The notes under the pieces were generated by a model. The model saw only the letters and a list, made by a program, of their open reading frames with translations. It was not told where the DNA came from and ran no database searches. Made by a program: the position numbers and the translations under genes. From Ischnura elegans (taxonomy: Eukaryota; Arthropoda; Insecta; Odonata; Coenagrionidae), in assembly GCF_921293095.1 (NCBI RefSeq), contig NC_060259.1:3286001-3350000 (forward strand): 64,000 nucleotides of DNA, given 5' to 3'. Below, piece by piece: positions 56,373 to 64,000 of the stretch. Position 1 is the first letter of the stretch. The number at the start of each line of letters is the position of its first letter.

Positions 56373-58106
56373 AAACCAAGGGCAATAACCCACACTTAGG
56401 ACTCGCGACACAACATTGGTTAGGCACAGGCCGCAACATTACATTCCGTTGTGCTGACATGATCAATCTGCTAGTGGTTCATCAAATAAGTAGATATCTT
56501 TGTCTTTTCCACACACTATATGGTAAACCTCTCTCTCATTATATTGTTATATTTGCTAACAGTGTTACCAAACCTGTTAGCTGACCATTTCCTGAGCTTC
56601 TGTGCAGGGATTACTAGATTGCAGGGATTAGGGATGGCTAAACCCAGATGGCACTCACTCGTGGAATCCATGATAAAGAAAGAGAAGAAACCTTTGCAAA
56701 ATTTAAGAATGGAATAGACATGCATAATTAATTATTGATTCCATTTGAGAATTTCTTCATGATTAATGCTGCCAATCTAATTTGAACTCCTTTATTATTC
56801 AATTTTACCGAAGTCAAACAAAGATATAATGCACATTTTCACAAAGGAATGTTCCTTTAAAATAAACATTTTTTAATTCTGATTTTATATGCACAGGCAA
56901 GGCTTAAAATATGCATAGTTTTTGTTTCATAAAAGATTATATCAACTCCTTGACTTTAGCAGATTCACTCTTATGACTGAACTTCAAGCAAGAAGGTGAC
57001 TGTCACTGTTGCATAGTTTTAATGACAGAGATAATATCTTCGCAATCAAGTGGACTCTATTGTGGAGGCCTTTGAAAATGTGAAAAAAAGCGATAAGCTA
57101 ATTTTCTGCTTTTCATTTGGAGCATACTTCATTTGCTCATCAAATTGGCCAATAGCAGCTCTGACTTATATTAACTGTGGCATTTTGATGTGTGGCTTTG
57201 CCATGGTTTCGTGTTCACCTTTGTAAATCCCCAAAAAGAGGTTCTTTTAGTGAAAGTCACAGAGTTACTTTTCGTACGCAGTAAAAATGTGACCTAAAGT
57301 GTTATTGTTGTGTCTAAAGGCTTGTTATGAGCTATTCAAGTGCCAGAGCATCCTTCCTCACAATGCATTCACCTATTACAAATCATGAAGCATATAGATA
57401 TTGTTTAGGTGATTTCCTTAAGCTTTGAAAATCTTGACAGTACGTGTTCATATATTTAGAAAATATGAATGCTTAAGTGTTCTATTTTAGGCTATTTCTG
57501 GAAAAAAATCTGGAAGTTCAATTTGAATACTATGTGCACCCGGGAGGAATACGATTGAAATGCAGTGTATTCAACAAAGTGTATTATAAATACTAGTGAT
57601 GGGTCGGTTCGATTCCTCGATTCTTCGATTCTCAGCCAAGAACCGGAATCGAAAATGAGTACTTGCCAAGGGGAAAAATCGATTCCGATTCCAGTAGTAC
57701 GAGTACTTCAAACCACAAATTTATATACGACCGCGTTTCCAACAGTCATTGGAATTTTCGTGCCGCGTAATCGTAATAACAAAGCACATTATCTTCTAGG
57801 GATGTGCGAGTACTTGAAAGTTCGAGTCGAGTCGGTGGTACTCGACTCGAGTGTTTCGAGTAGCATTACAAATGTCTAGTCGAGTAAGTTACGGTTACGG
57901 AGCTTTCGAGGCTAGTGGGTCCAGCAATCTGCCGACAGGAAGCGCTATCATGAAACTCATGTAGTAATACAGTTTTTAAAGCTGATAAGCCATTCTAATG
58001 CCTTGGCCTGGTAGTTTCAGCTTGCTGTTTGCTCTATAGTTGTCGAAGTGGGCGCCGAATACCTTTACGCCAGCCGCGGCGGCCGATCGTCTTCCGACCC
58101 GGCGCA
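56373..58106. other. Spacer, with hAT-like end motifs near 57.6-57.9 kb
   Basis: Mostly AT-rich with no recognised exon. Around 57595-57900 there are two phrases typical of hAT-type non-autonomous ends, AGTGATGGGTCGGTTCGATTC-like at 57596 and AGGGATGTGCGAGTACT-like at 57799. They come with many short TCGAGT and TCGATTC repeats. I could not pair them into delimited elements. Confidence 0.45.
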
Positions 58107-58111
58107 CACCG
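58107..58111. repeat. Transib target duplication CACCG, left
   Basis: CACCG directly precedes the terminal CACAGTG and is repeated at 61194-61198. Transib elements make 5-bp GC-rich duplications. Confidence 0.92.
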
Positions 58112-58150
58112 CACAGTGGTCTGAAAGGCCGGCCTGGCTGGACAAAAGTC
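58112..58150 (+). repeat. Transib left terminal inverted repeat, 23-RSS-like
   Basis: CACAGTG equals the consensus RSS heptamer. The 23-bp spacer is GC-rich. ACAAAAGTC matches the RSS nonamer consensus ACAAAAACC at seven of nine positions, including the run of four A. Confidence 0.93.
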
Positions 58151-58620
58151 TGTCGGGCGCATATATTGCACGCATAAGTGGCAAATGTTTTTGAAATACC
58201 TTCAATATCGATAACTTTACCTTATTAAATGGTTAAAATAATTTTCTCTTGACCTGAGGCAAAAATAGGGGGTTTGGGAATCCCCCGGTTTTCACTATAT
58301 TGCCTGAAAATTAATTATTAGCTGAAATTATTATCACTCTGTGCGAATTAATGTTTAAGCTGTCAAACATTTTATCATCTTTCATTTGCAATAGCTTAAA
58401 ATTTTCTGCGTCCTTGAATAAGAGATAACGGCAATGGCTATTAGCCCCATCATATTTAATGAGAGGTTCTTACCAGGTTTAATTTAGTGGGGCAGTTTCT
58501 AAATGACCTGTGACTTTAAAATTACTCTAGTATCTCCTTTTTGAATGACAAATTTTGATTTCAAAATTTACAATGGAAATAGCAATGTAACAATGTGTTT
58601 CACAATACTTAAATGTTTAT

Positions 58621-58835
58621 ACAATTTACAGAAAATAATCACTTTTAGACATTTTAATAAGGCGAAATTTACTCTTGTTAATCCTACCAGAACATTGCAC
58701 CTAATACAAGAAATTAATGGGCATAAACCAATCACTTTGCAACATTTAAATAATTTAAATTTTACAATTTACAGAAAATAATCACTTTTAGACATTTCAA
58801 TTAGGCGAAATTCACTCCTGTTAATCCTACTTAGT
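58621..58835. repeat. Tandem duplication, period 143 bp, inside Transib
   Basis: The block ACAATTTACAGAAAATAATC at 58621 recurs at 58764 and the similarity continues through TAATCCTAC for about 70 bp. The right copy runs into the transposase stop region. It is probably a local duplication after insertion. Confidence 0.75.
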
Positions 58836-60002
58836 CAGAAACAAAACCATCCGAGTCACTTAAGCCATAATTTTCATCTATTGATGGCAATAGAACATTC
58901 ATAACTTCGGGTGGGTAAGGGGAATTCTTCACTTTTTTCAATTTTCTTTTGGAAGATATTAAAGGGTCTGATGATACCAGAAGAATGTTGAAGAGGTCTT
59001 CATTTACCGTAGCAGTAGAGATTTTCCTCGTGTTGCTTTCCCTGTAGCGCCTTATATCCTTATTTCGGGACTCCTTTGGCTCTTCGGACAAAACACCAAT
59101 TGGTAAGGGAGCCGTACGAATGATATCACTTCCATTAATTAGCATTTTATGCACATATGCTGGCATATAATACCATCCGTATAGCTCCACGCACAACCTT
59201 GTCGTCTCCAAAGCATATTGCTTAAAAACTTCCACATCAATTGCGCGTTTTGACGCCACTGTTTTCAACACGATAGGTACCTAATCTTTGTATTCGTTCC
59301 TTGCTGATTCCAGTGACTTCTGAAGACAAATCTGGTTGGGCGAAAAATCTCCTCGCTGCATTGCCATCATTCGTGGAGCCAGTTCCCTGCTTCGTAATGT
59401 CCACAATCAACCCCGTTTCCACTCTAAATCTGTCCTGGACACACTTTTTTCATGCTGAAAGAATGGATTCATTTTCGGCGATTTTAATTTGCCATTTTTT
59501 AATGTCAACTCTATGCGAAATGTGAAGCATATACTCAAAAATCCTTAACCAGGCGTGAAGAGGTGAATGGCCAAACTCGAATACATCTGAGTTTACGGGT
59601 CGTAATAATAATTGTTTTATATCATTCATTTGGCAAGGAGTAGCTTTGCAGACATTGCAAGTCTGGGAAGAAATACCAGTCATAGAACTGACGGCTTTAC
59701 CGTCGACCATCGACAAAACCAAATGATGATCAACTGCAACATCAAACCAAATGGACGGCCTCAATTTATTTATCTCTTCGTCCATGTATGCCTTTTCCTC
59801 AACGATAAAATTACAAGTTTCCTTTTTAAAAGACAACTTGATCGGTCGGCAATATCTTGGCGAAGATGGCCGTGGATTCTTCCATACGGTCAAGTCACTC
59901 GATGGTATATACAGACGCAATGGCACAATTGCGATACAAAATAAATCACTAGCCATGAATTCTTTGTGGGCTGAGTCGGTTAAGGAGTGGGTGAAGAAAT
60001 AA
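58831..60002 (-). pseudogene. Transib (RAG1-like) transposase, broken
   Basis: On the minus strand the reading order is VPLRLYIPSSDLTVWKNPRP (near 59910), VDGKAVSSMTG, the zinc-type CNVCKATPCQMN (near 59640), SPLHAWLRIFE and GSTNDGNAARRFF (near 59350). It ends with WYYMPAYVHK and LSEEPKESRNKDIRRYRE (near 59060). These line up in order with RAG1: the CxxC zinc motif, the 'NGNFARK' segment and the last catalytic-glutamate region ('SEGNESGNK' in RAG1). The candidate catalytic Glu is thus retained. A TGA near 59447 and a frameshift near 59272 break the gene, and the part carrying the first catalytic Asp was not found in frame upstream of 60002. Confidence 0.85.
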
Positions 60003-61154
60003 TTTGACCATTTGCTTTGGGGAAGGGGAACTTAAGGAGAGGAGAGTGAGTGAGTGACAAATAGTAGTTCATTCATAAGCATATTTGTATCACTTTGCAC
60101 AGCTTCAAATTGCTGTAAAAATATCTAGCCTTTTGCCCTTATTTTCAAGGTGTAGAATTTCAGGTTGGGAATATTGTAGGGAATCAATTTTTTCTGAATT
60201 TATGATATCTTTTACTGGCATACTTGATTTCTCCTTTGTCAATCCTGCTTTACTTTGACGAAGGATCGTTTTCCTGCCCCCATTGCACTGAGGTCGGATT
60301 TTCAGTTGCACGGGTGTCAAGGTTACGGTTCCCAGTCACGTCTAGTAAGAACAAACCATTCTCACAATTTGGCTATTTCCGTTTTCCTATGGTGTTACGG
60401 GTAGTGTCCACAACACCCAATACCTCATTCCAGCTAGGAAAACAACTAATGTAATCAATCAAAAATAAATTAACAATTATTTATAATTTTATTACACAAT
60501 GCAATTTTTTATAATAAAGTAAATATAAAAATAAGTTTAGATAAACAAATTACACATGAAGTCGTTCCCAAGAATATTTTAGTGCTGATGATTTTTCCAA
60601 TTTCGCGCGTATCTCACTAGCGCCACTCTGCGGTAAGCTGAAAAGCACCGCTCGAAGATTCGTATGTCACTGTAGAAAATACATTATAATTCTAAAAGGC
60701 GCAACTAGGCGCAGCCAATTTTTGCTCAGCATGTTTTATAAGACTATTGCCTACAATAATCCGTTAAAATTATACCGGGGCCTTCAGGGCTTCTTTTAAA
60801 TTCTAACACAAAGTACGTTTATAACAATTTTGGTCAGATTGTTTTCAACAGATTGATTCTTCAGAATAACAATAAGTTTTGTCCAAACTATGAATTCAAT
60901 ATAAAGATAAGTCTATTTACTTCCACTTTACATTAAAATATTCCATCATTATGGTTTTAGAACCACTGATACTGATGCCTAAAAGTCAGTGACCGGTACA
61001 GTAAAATCATGACAAGTCCCGAATCGAAGTTTCTAGCCATTACAGTGGATTGCATTTGAAAGAAATCCGCAAAAACAGCATACTATCTTAAACTACAACT
61101 CATTACCTATTCAATAAGCACATTTCCACGTTATTTATCCAAACTCAAATATTT
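60003..61154. other. Transib interior, N-terminal or untranslated part
   Basis: This should hold the 5' part of the transposase. A 71-codon basic frame at 60105-60320 on the minus strand may be a remnant, but it has no recognised motif. An acceptor-like CCCTTCCCCAAAG (minus strand, near 60010) could mark an intron ahead of the recognisable transposase. Confidence 0.45.
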
Positions 61155-61193
61155 GACTTTTGTCCAGCCAGATCGGCCGTTCCGACCACTGTG
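61155..61193 (-). repeat. Transib right terminal inverted repeat, 23-RSS-like
   Basis: Same heptamer, same 23-bp spacer length and same nonamer as the left end, in inverted orientation. Both ends are therefore of the 23 type and not a 12/23 pair. Confidence 0.93.
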
Positions 61194-61198
61194 CACCG
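61194..61198. repeat. Transib target duplication CACCG, right
   Basis: Partner of 58107-58111. Confidence 0.92.
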
Positions 61199-62487
61199 GT
61201 CCGAAATCGGAAAAAGCTGGAATGAAGTCCAAAATCACCTTTTTGGGGATAGAGACTTGAAACTTAGCGTAAATACTCATAAATCATTACCAGATATAGA
61301 TTTATATGCCATTTTACATAAATACGACCCTTTAGTGATGATACAGTGGCCCAAACATGACCAACTTTTCAAAACCACGCGCGATCTCGTAAATCCTCGA
61401 AATTTTTTAAATTTATCCAGGTGGTGTTGCGTTGGTATGATTTTAATGGAAAAAAAATGCAATATTATTTTCACCTGGTGCTTTGCCTATACTTCAAATG
61501 ACTTATGAAGATTTTGGCTTTCATCTGTCTGGTTTTACAATGCAAAATGGTCGACCCGTTTTTCACTTGAAATTTGACATAAAGTAGACATTATCTTTCG
61601 TTTAAGAAAAATATAACTCGGAAAATTTGAACCACAATATAAAGTAGAGATTTCTAAAGAGTACTAAGTAGAAATCTTGGGAAAAAAAACGTTCGCGACG
61701 AAGGAAATAAGAGCGATTTTTCAATCGCGCGTCAAGACTGGGCTTCTCATCGCGGAACTCTGGGGCTCGGTAACTGAGGCCGATTTTTCAAGTTTTTTAA
61801 AACTTTAGTCTTGAAAATCGTCATTTAAATCACGGGTAATCGTCTTCTTCGACTTAAAACAGAGGGTGTTAGAAAGTGTTATGTATAGATAGACTTGACC
61901 ATTTAACGCATTACTCGAGTGAAAATATACTAAGGATTGGATATTTTTCGGAACCATCCCACGCATAAGAAATATGGCTCGGGTATTGAAGTAAAGTGAA
62001 GAGATTAAGTCGGCATACTTAAGAGAGAGGAAAATAAACTGTTTCCTCGAAAGTCAACAACCGATACCCTTTTTCCCTTTCCACCTTCGCCGAGGTGAGT
62101 CGCGCGGAAAGGGGAGTTTTCACACCACAAGGCATCTTTTAGTCTTTTGTATTACTACGTCCGTCCGATGTGATATTCATTTGTAGCGTTTAGTTTCTTT
62201 CTTGAACTTAAAAAACAAGAGTTTTTAAGGTTGATTAAACGACGTGAGAAATATAGATTTTTTTGGCTCTACAAAACTAAAGCTAAGTTCTTTAGTCCAT
62301 TAGCTTAGTCATTTGAGTTCCATGAGGACTCAAGATCCATAAAGATCGATGATATAGTTTTCAATAAAAATTCCAGTTTCCTAAATCTTGCAATTTTGGT
62401 AGGAAAGTACTTGCCCAGTCACACAAGTGTGTAGCAAAAGGCAATTTTCTGCAGACAGTAATACTGTAACATGGAGACATCAAAACC
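61199..62487. other. Spacer and possible LINE 5' region
   Basis: AT-rich. A 105-codon plus frame starting inside the Transib end (61191-61508) has no recognised similarity. The 5' boundary of the LINE that follows could lie anywhere in the right part of this stretch. The more balanced composition at 62040-62110 is one candidate. Confidence 0.45.
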
Positions 62488-62560
62488 GGCGTAATAGCCT
62501 AGTAGGCAGAGAGCTTGACTCACATGGCCAACGTCTCCGGTTCGAGACCGCGTCAGCTAC
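62488..62560 (+). ncRNA. tRNA-like sequence with Pol III A and B boxes upstream of a LINE ORF1
   Basis: TAGCCTAGTAGG (62495-62506) fits the A box and GGTTCGAGACC (62539-62549) is a perfect B box, with the 44-nt start-to-start spacing found in real tRNAs. The T arm has four of five pairs. The acceptor strands do not pair, so a functional tRNA is unlikely. It ends about 20 bases before the ATG of the LINE ORF1. It may be a SINE head or an internal Pol III promoter of the LINE. Confidence 0.6.
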
Positions 62561-62579
62561 ATTTTGATTCAGATTCAAC

Positions 62580-63488
62580 ATGGCGGCCGGTCAAGTAAAC
62601 ATTGAATGTCACGCTTGTAAAAACCATTTAAAGGATTGTGAAAAAGCCCTTCCTTGTGAAAATTGCAAGCAATTTTATCATTATAAGTGTACGGGCCTGA
62701 AAGAAATTGCTTTGAGAGCTCTGGAGGAAATTTCCGGATTATTCTGGAAATGTCTTTCATGTCGCGTTATAGAAGGAAACCGACTTAGCAAGATGGCGTG
62801 CGACATCGAATTATTAAAAGAAGAGATTAACAATCTAAAGGATAACCCTAAGTTTCACGCGGGGAATGAAAATCGTGTGAAAAAGTTAAGTTTTGCTAAA
62901 GTGGCAAATCACGTAACAGAGGCCTCACATGACGTAGCTAAGCCGGCAAAACATCGTCAAAGAGATGGAAAAGAGGCTGAGTTTGGAGCAAACACTGTTT
63001 CTGACTCAAAACCTTCGGCAAAAAAGGAAAAAACGACCCATGTTGATCAAACCAGCTGCGGAATAGTGCGCCTAAACCATGAACAATCACGAAGAGAATC
63101 AGACGACGACGGCTATACCCGAGTGCAACACAGAAGAAAGAAACGAAACTTCTTTGGTATTGGAAAAGGTGCGACTGAAAACAACGGTGCAGGTCTCCGA
63201 GCTGCGAAAATGATAACGTACGTATATGTGGGCCGCTTGGCCAGCGATTCCACTGAAGATGAAGTGGTAAAATATGTAAAAAATAAGTTTGACGTCACGT
63301 GTGATTCTTGTGAAAAAATAGAAGGTAAAAGTGTACATGGTGCATTCAAACTCGGCGTTGAATACAGTGATTTTAAACAGGTGATTAATCCGCTTCACTG
63401 GCCTTCTGGCGTGATTATCAACAAATTTACAAGACCAAGACAACAGTCGACTGACATGAGAGTCGAACCTAAGGGTAAGTCTTCCTGA
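62580..63488 (+). CDS. LINE ORF1 protein with PHD-type zinc finger and RRM-like domain
   Basis: 302 residues, starting at ATG 62580, which lies just after the tRNA-like sequence. Residues about 10-65 form a PHD/RING-like cysteine-histidine cluster (CHAC, CENC, HYKC, KCLSC). Residues about 65-90 are predicted helical. The middle is charged and low in complexity. Residues about 210-295 (YVYVGRLASDSTEDEVVKYV, then HGAFKLGVEYSDFKQVINPL and HWPSGVIINKF) match the RRM-like nucleic-acid-binding fold seen in ORF1 of CR1-group LINEs. The protein probably coats the element's RNA. No frame damage is visible. Confidence 0.82.
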   Translation: MAAGQVNIECHACKNHLKDCEKALPCENCKQFYHYKCTGLKEIALRALEEISGLFWKCLSCRVIEGNRLSKMACDIELLKEEINNLKDNPKFHAGNENRVKKLSFAKVANHVTEASHDVAKPAKHRQRDGKEAEFGANTVSDSKPSAKKEKTTHVDQTSCGIVRLNHEQSRRESDDDGYTRVQHRRKKRNFFGIGKGATENNGAGLRAAKMITYVYVGRLASDSTEDEVVKYVKNKFDVTCDSCEKIEGKSVHGAFKLGVEYSDFKQVINPLHWPSGVIINKFTRPRQQSTDMRVEPKGKSS

Positions 63489-64000
63489 CTAGCTTTCTGT
63501 GACTCAAATCAGCAAAAGACGCACTCAGGGTTTAAATTACTGGTTTTAAACATTCAGTGCCTGAGTAACAAAATAGCAGAGCTTGAAGCACTAGCAGAGG
63601 CAGAGAAACCAGAATTTATATGTTTAAGTGAACATTGGATGAGAGATATAATTATATCAATACCAGGCTATGTGATTGGTGACTTTTATTGTCGGAAAGA
63701 TCATCGTAATGGAGGTGTGGTTATTTTTGTAAAAAGTACATTAGTTTTTTCTAATATGTCGCATTTGGTGCATAATCTAAATGCTGAACTTATATTTGAA
63801 TGTGCAGCAGTGAGGTACACTGTAGCAAGTAATGATTTTATTGTATTATCTGTATATAGATCCCCTGTTAGTAGCTTTAATAGTTTCCTAGAAATTTTAG
63901 ATAATCTGTTGTACACCTTGACAAGTCAATTGTCAAGACCAAATGTTATATTGGCAGGAGACTTCAACTGTAACCTTTTTAAGGACGGACAAGATAAAAG
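63489..64000 (+). CDS. LINE ORF2, endonuclease domain (partial)
   Basis: After the ORF1 stop an open frame reads LLVLNIQCLSNKIAELEAL (near 63538), then FICLSEHWM, NGGVVIFVK, VLSVYRSP and VILAGDFNCN near 63952. It stops only at the window edge. This is the exonuclease-endonuclease-phosphatase-type nuclease that nicks target DNA for reverse transcription. The start codon is not evident in the first 140 bases, so translation may depend on reinitiation, or the start is non-standard. The reverse transcriptase lies beyond the window. Confidence 0.85.

Larger units (their letters stand above)
58112..61193 (-). mobile_element. Transib DNA transposon with RSS-like ends (3082 bp)
   Basis: Both 39-bp ends consist of the heptamer CACAGTG, exactly 23 bases, and the nonamer-like ACAAAAGTC. 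Left: 58112-58118, 58119-58141, 58142-58150. Right (minus strand): 61193-61187, 61186-61164, 61163-61155. The two ends differ at five spacer positions only and diverge abruptly after the nonamer. The 5-bp duplication CACCG flanks the element. It encodes a broken RAG1-like transposase on the minus strand. Transib is the superfamily from which the RAG1 recombinase and the recombination signal sequences of jawed vertebrates are thought to derive. This copy is insertion-complete but coding-defective. Confidence 0.95.
62480..64000 (+). mobile_element. CR1-like LINE, 5' part, running off the window
   Basis: An intact ORF1 (62580-63488) is followed directly by an open ORF2 endonuclease frame that continues to the last base. 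The start coordinate is approximate because no 5' boundary was seen. The PHD-type ORF1 plus endonuclease arrangement is found in CR1/L2-group LINEs. Both frames are open as far as visible, so this copy may be young. Confidence 0.8.

Noticed and set aside
58545..58781. 78-codon plus-strand frame inside Transib
   Set aside because: It runs across the 143-bp tandem duplication in AT-rich sequence downstream of the transposase and has no motif.
62488..62560. Functional tRNA gene
   Set aside because: A and B boxes are excellent, but the acceptor strands do not pair and no clean anticodon arm could be drawn.
1..64000. CRISPR arrays, operons or bacterial-type systems
   Set aside because: No regularly spaced short repeats with unique spacers and no prokaryotic gene organisation were seen. 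All evidence is eukaryotic.

Overview
This 64-kb window is nuclear DNA from an animal, most likely an arthropod. It has spliced coding exons, AT-rich intergenic sequence, and a decayed mitochondrial cytochrome oxidase I insertion (about 690-1175) that reads correctly only with the invertebrate mitochondrial code (TGA Trp, AGA Ser, ATA Met). Transposable elements make up most of what can be recognised. The species cannot be named from the sequence.

Only one host gene is recognisable: the 3' part of the Brix-domain ribosome-biogenesis factor PPAN (Peter Pan), on the minus strand. Five exons (50122-49938, 47735-47591, 46254-46145, 46055-45832, 36409-36219) join with GT-AG borders and matching phases. 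They give the C-terminal 284 residues and a stop codon. The first exons were not found here. The last intron is about 9.4 kb and has been enlarged by a head-to-head Penelope-like pair, a LINE fragment, a Harbinger-like MITE and a SINE.

Layout: 1-9.3 kb holds an inverted pair of a ~435-bp repeat, the COI insertion, a degenerate ~165-bp tandem repeat and a cluster of GC-rich GCGAAGC hairpins. 10-13.2 kb holds decayed LINE fragments. 14.4-20.6 kb is a complete Gypsy LTR retrotransposon with apparently identical 308-bp LTRs, GTTG target duplications and open gag, protease and pol frames. 21.3-23.8 kb is a Tc1/mariner-superfamily element. 24.5 kb is a MITE. 27.4-29.3 kb is a TTA-flanked Harbinger-like element with dense ACTTTA motifs. 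30.7 and 33.0 kb are two hAT-like non-autonomous elements. 36.2-50.1 kb is PPAN and its intron insertions. 50.8-56.4 kb is a full-length but broken RTE-type LINE carrying a hAT element, which itself carries a 193-bp insert with hammerhead-like motifs. 58.1-61.2 kb is a Transib element. 62.5-64 kb is the 5' part of a CR1-like LINE preceded by a tRNA-like sequence.

The most striking object is the Transib element. It has perfect CACCG 5-bp target duplications, and both ends read heptamer CACAGTG, exactly 23 bp, then ACAAAAGTC. This is the architecture of a vertebrate V(D)J 23-RSS. It encloses a broken RAG1-like transposase that keeps recognisable RAG1 landmarks. Other points of note are the Penelope inverted pair inserted as one unit, the small hammerhead-bearing insert, and the LINE whose ORF1 follows a Pol III-type A-box/B-box pair. 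No bacterial genes, CRISPR arrays or rRNA genes were seen.
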